From an uncultured Eubacteriales bacterium (GTDB taxonomy: Bacteria; Bacillota; Clostridia; Christensenellales; UMGS416), in NCBI GenBank assembly GCA_900542005.1, contig UQLW01000002.1, forward strand, positions 75,216 to 139,215: a stretch of DNA of 64,000 nt, given 5' to 3'. The notes below the pieces were generated by a model that saw only the letters and a list, made by a program, of their open reading frames with translations, made no database searches and was not told where the DNA came from. Positions 25,300 to 34,237 of this stretch are shown one piece after another; within the stretch, counting starts at the first letter, position 1, and each line of letters opens with the position of its first letter. The translations under genes were made by a program, and so were the position numbers.

Positions 25300-26328
25300 C
25301 TAGGCTCCCTTCGGTCCGGGCCGCTTTTTAAACACCACGTCGCGCTGCACCCAGTAGCTGATGCAGTATACGCACACCTCGGCAATGGGCTTGCATATCA
25401 GCACCGGAAGCGACAGCAGCCGGCTGAGCAGCTTCAGCAGCAGCACGTTCACCGCCAGCAGGGCCGCCACCAGCGCGTAATACCGCACCAAGGTCCCGAT
25501 CCCCCGGCTTTCAGATTTGAAAACCATCTTCCGGTTGATCATATAGTTAAAGAAGGAGCTGATAATCCGCGCGCCGACGGTGCAGAAGGTAACGCTCTTG
25601 CTCACAAAAAGGTACAGGAGGGTAAACACGCCGTAATCAACCCCGAAGGAGGCCAAGGACGAGAGCAGAAAGCGCACCAGCGTCCACACCATGGAAAACC
25701 AGTGGATAGGCTTGAGCAGCGGGCAGCCCACCGCATAGGGCGAAAGCTCCACCTGCTTAACCGGCATATTGTCTGCCCGGGCGTGGAACACCATGTTGAG
25801 CAAATAATCCTCGCCCTCTCCCGGGGCGACGGCCAGGCGCGGCATCAGGGCCGCGGGAGCCGCCCGCAGCGCAGGCCGCACATCCGACAGCCGGGTACCG
25901 TTGATCAGGGAGAACAGCCGCGCCGCCCAGCGCCGGTCCCGCGCCTGCCTTTTGGGCGTGTCGGCGGTTAGGGGCGCAATCCCCAGGGAAAGGGTCATGG
26001 GCGATTCCCGCATCGATTGAATCATCGGCTTGATCCACTCGAGGGGGAACGCATCCTCCGTCCCGGCAAGCAGGGCGCCGGGGCAGTCGGGCCAGCGCAG
26101 CAGGCAGGCGTTCAGCCCGCTTTTCATGCACCGGCCGATACCCAGCGGCACGCTGTGGCGCACCACATGGGCGCCGGCGCGCTCCAGCGCCCCGGCATCC
26201 CCGCCAAGCCCGTCCAATACCACGACCGGCTGCACCCGCTTGGCCAGGGCCCGTATCCAGGAGAGGGCGGGCAGCCCTTGCTGCGCGGCGAGGATCATTA
26301 CCGGGCGGGTCTTCGGCTCATGCCCCAT
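25300..26328 (-). CDS. GtrA-like membrane protein with an N-terminal glycosyltransferase-like domain
   Basis: The 342-residue protein is a fusion. Residues 1-200 resemble a family 2 glycosyltransferase-like fold (WIRALAKRVQPVVVLDGLGG, GIGRCMKSGLNACLLRW, TEDAFPLEWIKPMI) although the DxD-type catalytic motif is not evident, so the domain may be inactive or divergent. Residues 210-335 form the GtrA domain with four transmembrane helices and the FNYMINRKMVFKSE motif that marks the family. GtrA proteins help move lipid-linked sugars across the membrane. The start at 26328 has GGAGGGCGCC upstream. It is in a minus-strand run with an M3 peptidase gene 16 bases upstream. Confidence 0.75.
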   Translation of the reverse strand: MGHEPKTRPVMILAAQQGLPALSWIRALAKRVQPVVVLDGLGGDAGALERAGAHVVRHSVPLGIGRCMKSGLNACLLRWPDCPGALLAGTEDAFPLEWIKPMIQSMRESPMTLSLGIAPLTADTPKRQARDRRWAARLFSLINGTRLSDVRPALRAAPAALMPRLAVAPGEGEDYLLNMVFHARADNMPVKQVELSPYAVGCPLLKPIHWFSMVWTLVRFLLSSLASFGVDYGVFTLLYLFVSKSVTFCTVGARIISSFFNYMINRKMVFKSESRGIGTLVRYYALVAALLAVNVLLLKLLSRLLSLPVLICKPIAEVCVYCISYWVQRDVVFKKRPGPKGA

Positions 26329-26344
26329 AGGCGCCCTCCTTTCG

Positions 26345-28108
26345 TTATCGTTTAGCCTCCGCCTGCTCCACAAAGCGGTCAATATCCCGGGCAATGCTCT
26401 CCAGCGCGCTCCGCCAGAAGGCCTTATCCCGCACGTCGATCCCCATCAGCGCCGCCGTGCCGGCCACCGAATGGTTGCCCGTACCCTTGAGCAGCGCGTC
26501 GTACTGCGGCAGGAAGGCTTCGCCCTGCTGCTCATAGCGCGCATATACCCCCCGGCCAAACAGCAGCCCGAAGGCATAGGGGAAGTTATAGAAGTGGAGA
26601 TCCGCCGAATAATAATGGCTCTTGCACTGCCACATATAGGGATGCAGGCTCTCGGGGTCCAGGCCGTCGCCATAGGCCGCCCGCTGGGCGTCCAGCATGG
26701 CCTGCTTCAGCTCCGCCACGCTGAGGCTGTGATCCGCCCGCCCCGCAAAGAGCGCCGTCTCAAAGAGATAGCGGCTGTAGATGTCGACAATGACCTGGGT
26801 GGCTTCCATGAGCTCGCTTTCCAGCAGGGTAAAGGCCGTATCGCCGTCCGCTTCCCGCAAGGCCGCCTGCGTTACCAGCGTCTCGTTAAAGATGGAGGCT
26901 GTTTCCGCCAGGGGCATGGGATAGCTTGTATTCAGCGCATCCTCGTCCTTGAGGCACGCGCCGTGGTAGCCATGGCCCAGCTCGTGGGCCAGCGTGCACA
27001 CGCCGGAGAAGGAGCCGTCAAAGTTTGTCAGCACCCGGCTCTCGCCCAGGCTGTGGACAAAGGCGCAAAAGGCTCCCCCGCCCTTGCCCGGGGCGGGCAT
27101 GGCGTCAATCCAGCGGTTTTGGAAGGCATGGTCGACAAATTCGCCCATTTTCTGAGAAAAACGCCCCAGGATATCCACCAGGTATCGGTGCGCCTCGTCA
27201 TAGCTGTAGGCGGCGGCTGCGCTCCCCACCGGCGCGAAAAGATCATAGAAGGGCAGGCCGTTCTTGTGGCCCAGCAGCTTGGCCTTTGCCTTCAGATACC
27301 GCCGGAAAGCCGGCAGGTACTGGGCGATGGATTCCATCATCGCGTCCAGGGTGGCGCGGTCCATCCGTGAAATGTCCAGCACCTCGTCCAGCACGCTGTC
27401 ATAGCCCTTGAGCTTTGACAGCGTGATCGCCTCGCCCTTAATGGCGTTCAGCGCTGCCGCCATGGCGTTCTCATAGGCCGGATAGGCGGCCAGCTCAGCC
27501 TCATAGGCGCTTTTGCGTACCTTGGGATCGGGATCATAGGCCATCCCCCGCACCGTAGGCAGCGGCAGCCGCTGGCCCTTGTACTCCACCATCGCGGTAC
27601 CGTCCAGCACATTGCGCAGCGCCTCCCAGGCCCGTCCGCCGGTCAGCTGCATCTCAAGCACCGGGCCCTCCAGCGCTTCCGGCAGCATGTGCCGGGCGCG
27701 GGCCGCCCGCTCCTTCAGCACAAAGCGGTATTCCCGCAGGGTTTCATCGCCGTCTATGATCGCGTCCAGCCCGTCTATCGACGCAAGCCGCCGGGCAAAG
27801 GCGTTCTCCAGCAGCGTCATGCTCATGCCCAGGGCGTTGATTTTGTCCTGGCAGGCCATAGCCTTTTCATGGGTGGCCTCCACCGCCAGGGTGAGGAATA
27901 CATAATTGGCCGCCTTGTCGAAGCGCACGACCACCTCGCTCAGCCGCCGCAGCATTTCCCGCAGCCACGCGGCGGCCTCTATATAGGGCGCGCCGGCCAG
28001 CGCCGTCAGCGCTTCGCATTCCGCCTGCACCCACGCCATATCCTCCGCCAGCTGCGGGTCCTCAAAGCTCTCATAGATCGCCGCCAAATTCCAATGGGTA
28101 TCAAGCAT
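26345..28108 (-). CDS. M3 family oligoendopeptidase
   Basis: This 587-residue zinc metallopeptidase hydrolyses short peptides in the cytoplasm. The HELGH zinc motif is at residues 375-379 (TLAHELGHGYHG) and the third ligand glutamate is in PLAETASIFNE about 25 residues later. Length matches the oligoendopeptidase F/M3-type family of Clostridia. It is followed 16 bases later by the GtrA-fusion gene and preceded 12 bases by the hydroxyacid dehydrogenase, so these probably share transcription. No signal peptide is present. Peptide specificity is not known. Confidence 0.93.
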   Translation of the reverse strand: MLDTHWNLAAIYESFEDPQLAEDMAWVQAECEALTALAGAPYIEAAAWLREMLRRLSEVVVRFDKAANYVFLTLAVEATHEKAMACQDKINALGMSMTLLENAFARRLASIDGLDAIIDGDETLREYRFVLKERAARARHMLPEALEGPVLEMQLTGGRAWEALRNVLDGTAMVEYKGQRLPLPTVRGMAYDPDPKVRKSAYEAELAAYPAYENAMAAALNAIKGEAITLSKLKGYDSVLDEVLDISRMDRATLDAMMESIAQYLPAFRRYLKAKAKLLGHKNGLPFYDLFAPVGSAAAAYSYDEAHRYLVDILGRFSQKMGEFVDHAFQNRWIDAMPAPGKGGGAFCAFVHSLGESRVLTNFDGSFSGVCTLAHELGHGYHGACLKDEDALNTSYPMPLAETASIFNETLVTQAALREADGDTAFTLLESELMEATQVIVDIYSRYLFETALFAGRADHSLSVAELKQAMLDAQRAAYGDGLDPESLHPYMWQCKSHYYSADLHFYNFPYAFGLLFGRGVYARYEQQGEAFLPQYDALLKGTGNHSVAGTAALMGIDVRDKAFWRSALESIARDIDRFVEQAEAKR

Positions 28109-28120
28109 GGTGACGCCTCC

Positions 28121-29107
28121 TTACCGGCCTTCGCCGTAGATTTGCTGATTCACGCAGATATCCGGCCGCCGCCCTTCGGCCACCGCCCGGATGTTATCCG
28201 CCAGCATCATGCCCATGGCCAGGCGCGTCTTGCCGGTGGCCGAGCCCACATGCGGCAGGATGACGGCCTGATCCATCTGGCCCAGCTCCGGCTCATAGGC
28301 CGGCTCTTCTTCAAAGACATCCAGGCCCGCCGCAGCGATCCTGCCCTCCTTCAGCGCCTGAACCAGCGCCTTTTCATCGACAACCGGGCCGCGGGCCGTA
28401 TTGACCAGCACCGCATTGGGCTTCATAAGGCCGAATTCCCGGGAACCGATCATGTGGCGGGTTTTATCCGTCAGTGGGACGTGCAGAGAAATAAAGTCTG
28501 ACTGGGCCAGCAGCTCATCCAGCTCCACCCGGCGCGCGCCCAGCTCGCTCTCCAGCGCCTCGTTCACCCGGGGATGGGTATAGAGCACCTTCATATTGAA
28601 GCCGCGGCTCATCCTGGCAAAGGCCGTGCCGATGCGGCCCGCGCCCACCACGCCCAGCGTGGCGCCCGTCACCTGCTGGCCCAGCAGCAGCATGGGCGCC
28701 CAGCCGGAGAACTGTCCCGCCCGCATCAGCCGCTCCCCTTCGGGCACGCGGCGCGCCGCAGCGAACAGCAGCGCCCAGGCCACCTCGGCCGTAGCGTCGG
28801 TCAGCACGCCGGGGGTATTCACCACCGCGATGCCCCGGCGGCTTGCCTCCTCAAGGTCAATATTATTGAAGCCCACCGCATAGTTGGCGATTACCTTCAG
28901 CCCCGGCCCGGCCGCGTCCATCACCGCGCCGTCAATCTTCTCGCTGAGCATACACAGAAGCCCGTTGCAGCCTTTCACCGCCTCCAGCAGCTCTGCCCGG
29001 CTCAGCTGCCGGTCCTCCGGATTGACCCGCACCTGGCAGAAAGCGCGCAGCGCGTCCATAGCCTGGGGCGCGATGGCCCGCGTCACATATACTTCAAAGG
29101 CACCCAT
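28121..29107 (-). CDS. D-2-hydroxyacid dehydrogenase (glyoxylate/hydroxypyruvate reductase-like)
   Basis: The 328-residue protein is an NAD-dependent D-2-hydroxyacid dehydrogenase. It has the Rossmann motif GVVGAGRIGTAFAR around residue 150, LVNTARGPVVDE with the substrate arginine, the catalytic glutamate in GLDVFEEEP and the histidine in ILPHVGSATGK. Similarity is closest in pattern to glyoxylate/glycerate dehydrogenases, where it would interconvert glyoxylate and glycolate or hydroxypyruvate and D-glycerate. A promoter-like pair lies at 29159-29188. It is the first gene of the long minus-strand run reaching 21695. Confidence 0.88.
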   Translation of the reverse strand: MGAFEVYVTRAIAPQAMDALRAFCQVRVNPEDRQLSRAELLEAVKGCNGLLCMLSEKIDGAVMDAAGPGLKVIANYAVGFNNIDLEEASRRGIAVVNTPGVLTDATAEVAWALLFAAARRVPEGERLMRAGQFSGWAPMLLLGQQVTGATLGVVGAGRIGTAFARMSRGFNMKVLYTHPRVNEALESELGARRVELDELLAQSDFISLHVPLTDKTRHMIGSREFGLMKPNAVLVNTARGPVVDEKALVQALKEGRIAAAGLDVFEEEPAYEPELGQMDQAVILPHVGSATGKTRLAMGMMLADNIRAVAEGRRPDICVNQQIYGEGR

Positions 29108-29158
29108 TTGACGATTCCTTTCCTCCGGCCCCGGCCGGACAAGCTGTTTTCTTTGTCT

Positions 29159-29188
29159 ATCATACCACCTGAATCAGCATGAAATCAA
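29159..29188 (-). promoter_or_regulatory. Probable promoter of the hydroxyacid dehydrogenase gene
   Basis: On the minus strand TTGATT (29188-29183) and TATGAT (29164-29159) are 18 bases apart, about 50 bases before the start codon at 29107. Confidence 0.5.
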
Positions 29189-29280
29189 TGAAGGCGCCAG
29201 AAAAAGTGCCTTTGCGCCCGGCAGCCCTTCCGCATGCCGGGTAAATCTGCTACAATAAAACACCAAAGGAAGGATTCGAC

Positions 29281-30048
29281 ATGTCCAGCATTTTTCTGCT
29301 TTACGAGGGCCAGGCCCTGCCCATCCGCTACCGGCCCAACGCCCGCGCCCGGGGCCTGAAGCTCACCTGCTCCCTGGGCGGCGACCTGCTGCTGACCGCC
29401 CCGCCCGGTACGCCCCAGCAGGCGCTGTACCGCTTTTTGGAGGCAAACCGCGACCGGATCGGCCGCCAGGTCATGGCCGCCCGCAGGCGGGCCGAGGCCC
29501 TGCCCCAGCCCGAGGAGGACGTCTTTATCTGGCTGGGCGAGCCGCTCCCTGTTGCCCGGCGGGCGGGAAGCCGCAGCCAGGCGCGGCTCAAGGACGGCCG
29601 CGTATCCCTTTCCCTGGCTCCGGGCGACTGGCCCCATGAGGCGCTGGAGCGGCTCCGCCAGCGGCTGTCGGCGCCCTTTCTCACCCAGCTGGCCCTCCAG
29701 CGGGCCGGGGAGCTTGGGCTGTCCCCTGTGACCGTCGCCGTGCGCCCCATGTTCAGCCGCTATGGCTCCTGCCAGCCCAGCGGCCGCCGCCTCTGCCTGA
29801 ACAGCTACCTGACCCGCATGCCCCGGGAGGTTATCCTTGCCGTCATCGATCATGAGCTGTGCCACCTGAGCTTCCCGGGCCACGACCAGGCCTTCTACGG
29901 GGCCCTTTATGGCCTTTGCCCGGAATATCCCCGCCATCACCAGCGGCTCAAGCGGGAGCTTTCCCCCTATCTTGCCAATATCCGCCTGAACCGCCGGGCC
30001 CGCCGGCCCCACCCCGCCCTGGCGGATTTTGACGGGCCGATCCTGTAA
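29281..30048 (+). CDS. YgjP-like zinc metallopeptidase domain protein
   Basis: The 255-residue protein belongs to the YgjP/DUF45 family of putative zinc peptidases related to WLM/SprT domains. The motif VIDHELCHLSFPGHDQAFY holds HExxH and the third histidine of H-x(5)-H near residues 197-207, close to the C terminus as usual. SRYGSCQPSGRRLCLNSYL is the second family signature. The biological role of YgjP is not established; DNA-protein crosslink repair has been suggested from the related SprT-like folds. It lies 9 bases before a UvrD-like helicase gene, which is compatible with a DNA repair role. Confidence 0.82.
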   Translation: MSSIFLLYEGQALPIRYRPNARARGLKLTCSLGGDLLLTAPPGTPQQALYRFLEANRDRIGRQVMAARRRAEALPQPEEDVFIWLGEPLPVARRAGSRSQARLKDGRVSLSLAPGDWPHEALERLRQRLSAPFLTQLALQRAGELGLSPVTVAVRPMFSRYGSCQPSGRRLCLNSYLTRMPREVILAVIDHELCHLSFPGHDQAFYGALYGLCPEYPRHHQRLKRELSPYLANIRLNRRARRPHPALADFDGPIL

Positions 30049-30057
30049 GGAGCCTTT

Positions 30058-32136
30058 ATGGATATCTTTGAGCATCTTTCACGCCATCATATTCGCCTGG
30101 ACCCGGAGCAAAGGGCCGCCGTCTGCCATGAACGGGGTCCTCTTTTGGTCATTGCCGTCCCGGGGTCCGGCAAAACCACGGTGCTGGTATCCCGGGTGGC
30201 CCGGCTGATCGCCTCCGGCGCTGCGGAGCCCGCGAACATCATGACGCTGACCTTCAACCGCGCGGCGGCCGGCGACATGCGCCGGCGCTTTGACCAGCTT
30301 TTCCAGGATGCCTTTCCGCGGCCGCCCCGCTTCTCCACCCTGCATTCGCTGTGCTTCCAGGTCATCAAGAACGCCGGGGCCCCGCTGCCCCAGATCGACG
30401 AACGGGGACGGATGCAGCTGATCCGCGAGCTGCTGCGGACGCTCTCCGGGCGTTTCGCCCAGATCATCCCGGAGGAGGACCTGCTCAACGCCTCCAACGC
30501 CCTCAGCTACATCAAAAACCGGATGCTGCCCCCGGAGGAATACGAGGGCCATGGGCTGAGCGTCTCCTTTCCGCAGTTTGTCTCCGCCTACCAGCAGGCC
30601 ATGGCGGCGCGCGGCTGGATGGACTTTGACGATATGCTGCTCAAGGCCCTGGAGCTCCTTGACCGGCCCCAGGTCCTGGCTGCCTGGCAGCGGCAGTTCA
30701 CCCATATCCTGGTGGACGAGGCCCAGGACCTGTCGCTGGTGCAGCACCGGATCATCCAGCGGCTGGCCGCCCGGGCCCACAGCCTTTTTATGGTGGGCGA
30801 TGAGGATCAGAGCATCTACTCCTTCCGCGGCGCCCATCCCGAGTCGCTTCTTGCTTTTACCCAGACCTATCCCGGCGGCCGGATCCAGCGCATGCAGACC
30901 AACTACCGGTCCCTGCCGGAGATCGTGCGGCGCGCCGACGAATTCATCCAGATCAACGCCGCCCGCTACCCCAAGGCCATGGTGGCCAGCCGTTCCGGCC
31001 AGGCCCGGGTCGAAAGCCACGTATTCGGCAGCAAGCAGCAGCAGTACCGCTTCGTCATGGACGAGATTGCGGCGCTTCCCGCCCCGGGAACCAGCTGCGT
31101 GCTGTACCGCAGCCATCTGTCGGTGGTGCCCTTGGCCGACCGTTTTCTGCGGGAGGGCTTGCCTTTCACCTGCCGGGAGAGCGGCAAATTCTTTTTTACC
31201 CATCCTGTCACGCAGGATCTTCGGGCCTTCTTTGAGCTGGCGCTGGATCCCTCCCGGCGGGATTGCTTTGAAGCTGTCTATTATAAGTTTAACGCCTTTA
31301 TTTCCCGGCCCATCTGCCAAGAGGCTATGGCCGCTTCGCCGGAGCTCACGGTCTGGGAGGCCTTGGATCAGGCGGCCGACTGGCCGCCCTATCAGCGTGC
31401 CAGGCTATCGCGGAAGGCGCAGCTCTTTGCCGCTCTGCCCCAGCAGCCTCCGGCCCAGGCCATGGACCGGCTTTTCTACGAGGGCGAGTATCAGCTCTAT
31501 CTCACCCAGTCGCCGGCCCTGGGCGTCACCAGCGCCGCCGCCCTGGCCCAGTGGGACGCGCTGCGCGCCATGGCCGAGGGGCTGACCTCGGTAGCCGGCT
31601 TTCTCGACCGGCTGGATTTCCTGGAGGCCTCCCTGCCTGATTGGGAACGGCTCGCCCAGCCCGGCGCGCCGGTGCTCTCCACCGTCCACGGGGCCAAGGG
31701 GCTGGAATTTGACCAGGTCTTTGTGCTGGATCTGGTCGAAAACCAGTTCCCCGCCTCCGGCGCCGATCTGGCCGAGGAGGCCCGGCTCTTCTATGTGGCC
31801 GTAACCCGGGCAAAACGGATCCTGCATTTGGGCTACGCTGCCCCAGGCCCAGCCTCCAGCTTTCTGACCCGCATGTTCCCGCCCGCCGCCAAGGCCCAGC
31901 CGCGCCCCGTGCGCCCGCCCATCCCCAAGCGGGCCGCGCCGCCCCCTGTGGACTTCACGCCCTATCCGCCGGGGCAGGGCGTGCGCCATGCCCAGTGGGG
32001 GCCCGGGGTCGTGGAGGCGGTGGACCCCGCCAGCGGCCGTATCCAGATCCGGTTTTCCACCGGCTCCCGCACGCTGTCGCTGGCCCATTGCCTGGCCAAG
32101 GGGCTGCTCTTTCCCGAGGAGCTCTTCGACCCATAG
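30058..32136 (+). CDS. UvrD/PcrA-like superfamily 1 DNA helicase
   Basis: This 692-residue ATP-dependent helicase has the Walker A motif VPGSGKTTVLV (Lys39), HILVDEAQDLS (motif II), VGDEDQSIYSFRGAHP (motif III), NYRSLPEIV (motif IV), TVHGAKGLEFDQVFVL (motif V) and RLFYVAVTRAKR (motif VI). The C-terminal GVRHAQWGPGVVEAV region resembles the RNA-polymerase-contacting tail of PcrA. At 692 residues it is somewhat shorter than PcrA (about 720-760), so it may be a paralog. It shares an operon with the YgjP-like peptidase and a GNAT gene. A role in repair or replication-transcription conflict is inferred. Confidence 0.92.
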   Translation: MDIFEHLSRHHIRLDPEQRAAVCHERGPLLVIAVPGSGKTTVLVSRVARLIASGAAEPANIMTLTFNRAAAGDMRRRFDQLFQDAFPRPPRFSTLHSLCFQVIKNAGAPLPQIDERGRMQLIRELLRTLSGRFAQIIPEEDLLNASNALSYIKNRMLPPEEYEGHGLSVSFPQFVSAYQQAMAARGWMDFDDMLLKALELLDRPQVLAAWQRQFTHILVDEAQDLSLVQHRIIQRLAARAHSLFMVGDEDQSIYSFRGAHPESLLAFTQTYPGGRIQRMQTNYRSLPEIVRRADEFIQINAARYPKAMVASRSGQARVESHVFGSKQQQYRFVMDEIAALPAPGTSCVLYRSHLSVVPLADRFLREGLPFTCRESGKFFFTHPVTQDLRAFFELALDPSRRDCFEAVYYKFNAFISRPICQEAMAASPELTVWEALDQAADWPPYQRARLSRKAQLFAALPQQPPAQAMDRLFYEGEYQLYLTQSPALGVTSAAALAQWDALRAMAEGLTSVAGFLDRLDFLEASLPDWERLAQPGAPVLSTVHGAKGLEFDQVFVLDLVENQFPASGADLAEEARLFYVAVTRAKRILHLGYAAPGPASSFLTRMFPPAAKAQPRPVRPPIPKRAAPPPVDFTPYPPGQGVRHAQWGPGVVEAVDPASGRIQIRFSTGSRTLSLAHCLAKGLLFPEELFDP

Positions 32137-32180
32137 CAAAGCGCCCGGCGATATCCCATCCCTACCATAAGGAGGAAACC

Positions 32181-32672
32181 ATGGAACCCACCGTCATCCG
32201 GGGCTATACCCCGCAGGATCTGCCGGCGATGCAGGCCATCTGGAACCAAGTGGTAGCATCCGGCATAGCCTTCCCCCAGGACACGCCCCTGGACAGGGAG
32301 CAGGCAGAGGGCTTCTTCGCCAGCCAGTCCTTCACCGCCGTGGCGCAGCTGCCTGGCGGGACGGTCGGCGGGCTGTATATCCTGCATCCCAACAACGTGG
32401 GCCGCTGCGGCCATATTGCCAACGCCAGCTACGCCGTGGACGAGGCCCTGCGCGGCCGGCATATCGGCGAAAAGCTGGTTGTCCACTGCCTGGACAAGGC
32501 CCGAGAGCTGGGCTTTCGTATCCTCCAGTTCAACGCCGTTGTCGCCAGCAATGAAAGCGCGCTTCATCTGTATCAGAAGCTGGGCTTCATCCGCCTGGGC
32601 GTCATCCCCGGCGGCTTCCGCCTCAAGGACGGAGGCTATGCGGATATTATCCCCCATTATAAGCTCCTGTGA
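32181..32672 (+). CDS. GNAT family N-acetyltransferase
   Basis: This 163-residue enzyme transfers an acetyl group from acetyl-CoA to an amine. VDEALRGRHIGEKLVVHCL (residues about 89-107) is the CoA-binding motif, and NESALHLYQKLGFIRLG is the family's last conserved motif. The N terminus VIRGYTPQDLPAMQAIWNQV is typical of the RimI/YhhY-like branch. GGAGG precedes the ATG, 44 bases after the helicase stop. Substrate is unknown. Confidence 0.88.
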   Translation: MEPTVIRGYTPQDLPAMQAIWNQVVASGIAFPQDTPLDREQAEGFFASQSFTAVAQLPGGTVGGLYILHPNNVGRCGHIANASYAVDEALRGRHIGEKLVVHCLDKARELGFRILQFNAVVASNESALHLYQKLGFIRLGVIPGGFRLKDGGYADIIPHYKLL

Positions 32673-32685
32673 TGGTTTTTGTGTC

Positions 32686-32720
32686 AAAAAGCGGGCTGTT
32701 CAGTGAACAGCCCGCTTTTT
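32686..32720 (+). terminator. Strong intrinsic terminator
   Basis: A perfect 17-bp inverted repeat (32686-32702 with 32704-32720) ends in five T residues, and the left arm starts with five A residues, so it can work in both directions. Confidence 0.95.
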
Positions 32721-32795
32721 CCTATAGGCCCGCCCCGGAGGCTTCCCATTCCCCGCCCCTTGGAAGGTCCCTTCCGCAGCGGTGGACGCAGCCTG

Positions 32796-34181
32796 TTACC
32801 CAATCAGCTCGACACCCGCCGCATCGTGCGCACCGATCACATAGCAGGCGCGCCCTTGTCTTTTGGCGGCGTACAGAATCTTATCTGTTTCGGCATAGAG
32901 CGTTTCCATCTTTTGCGGGTAGGTAAAGCGGCAGGCGCCAATGCTGCAGGATACGGTCTCCGGCTGCTGCAGGATATCTGAAACATCAGCCAGGAATCTA
33001 TCCAGCCGCCTTTTGAGCTCCGGCAGCGGCACTTCTTGATCCAGCATCACGGCAAACTCGTCCCCGCCCATTCTTCCTACAATGCCGTCCTCCCCAAAGG
33101 CATGTTTCAGGTTCTCGGCAACTTTCTTCAGCACCACGTCTCCCACCGGATGGCCCAGCGTGTCGTTGATGGACTTAAAATAATCAATATCCACGAAAAT
33201 AAACCACCCCGCGCTTCGGCCAATGGCGCTCTTTTGCCGCCTTTGGCAGGCCGCCAGGAACATTTTCCTCCCCATAATGCCGGTCGTTTCGTCGATCTGC
33301 CCCTGATATTCCCGATACGATAGGTATCTATACATCAAAAGAAGCGCAATGGCCATTATGAAATTCAGCGAGATTCCCGCAATTAAGAATTGGATCATCA
33401 AATGCAACAAATCGTATTCGATATTGGCTGTAATATGCATGCCATGGACTTCCAGCATATAGGATATCCGCTGGTCGAAATAGAGCATGGAGGCGACTGC
33501 CGCACCCAAAACGCAGCACATGAACAGGCCGCCCCAGAGGTAGCTCCGCTTATCCCCATACAGCCGGCTGTCCGCCTGCCGGATATAGGCGAATACATCC
33601 CGAACCGCCTGGATCCGGCTTATCTTCCACAGCAGCAGGATCAAGGCAATACATACCAGCGCAACCGCCACATCGTTTATCCTGATAGGAAGGACGTTCT
33701 TCAGGCTGTAGCCCAGCTCAGGGAAAAGCAGGCCCATCGCCCCATAGACCAGGGCCGAGTGCATTTTGGGGGCAAGGCCCGAAATGACGGCGATCCAAAT
33801 GCACTTATGCCTTGATCTTCTGGCCAAAGCGAAAAAGACGCCCACCCCTAATCCAAACGCCGTCCGCGCACCTACGCTCAAAAGCACGCTGTACGCTGGA
33901 GAAGCGCTGAGAAGCGGGGAAAAAGCCTGGTCAAAGGGCATCACATAATAGGCAGAAGCCTTATACATGCTGGCCAAACCAAAGATGCATCCCAGCGCCG
34001 TTGATCGGGCGACGCCCAAAAAGCAGCCGGCTATGAGCACAGGAATATAGGCGAAGGTAATGGTAATGGGCGGTACATGGATATACCCCAAAGAGGTAAA
34101 GGATACCAAAAGTTCCAAGGCTGCCAATGCTACGAACCCATAGTTTTTCAGTCGGTCGCTTTCCTTTCTCCGTCGTTCCAT
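32796..34181 (-). CDS. Membrane diguanylate cyclase (GGDEF)
   Basis: From the ATG at 34181 the protein has 461 residues. The N-terminal 310 residues hold about eight transmembrane helices; their first part (FVALAALELLVSFTSLGYI, TITFAYIPVLIAGCFLGV) resembles ECF-type S components or 5TM sensors rather than a standard MASE domain. The C-terminal 160 residues are a GGDEF domain: FIFVDIDYFKSINDTLGH, and RMGGDEFAVML as the active-site motif. No RxxD inhibitory site is obvious before the motif. It would make cyclic di-GMP in response to a membrane ligand. GGGAGGG lies 9 bases before the start. Confidence 0.88.
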   Translation of the reverse strand: MERRRKESDRLKNYGFVALAALELLVSFTSLGYIHVPPITITFAYIPVLIAGCFLGVARSTALGCIFGLASMYKASAYYVMPFDQAFSPLLSASPAYSVLLSVGARTAFGLGVGVFFALARRSRHKCIWIAVISGLAPKMHSALVYGAMGLLFPELGYSLKNVLPIRINDVAVALVCIALILLLWKISRIQAVRDVFAYIRQADSRLYGDKRSYLWGGLFMCCVLGAAVASMLYFDQRISYMLEVHGMHITANIEYDLLHLMIQFLIAGISLNFIMAIALLLMYRYLSYREYQGQIDETTGIMGRKMFLAACQRRQKSAIGRSAGWFIFVDIDYFKSINDTLGHPVGDVVLKKVAENLKHAFGEDGIVGRMGGDEFAVMLDQEVPLPELKRRLDRFLADVSDILQQPETVSCSIGACRFTYPQKMETLYAETDKILYAAKRQGRACYVIGAHDAAGVELIG

Positions 34182-34237
34182 ATCGCTTATCCCTCCCAGA
34201 TGCCTCCTAAATATCATTCATCCCCGGTTGAACGCGC

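Noticed and set aside
29201..29260. Promoter for the YgjP-like gene with TACAAT at 29251
   Set aside because: The -35 region is a poor match at the proper spacing, so it is not listed.
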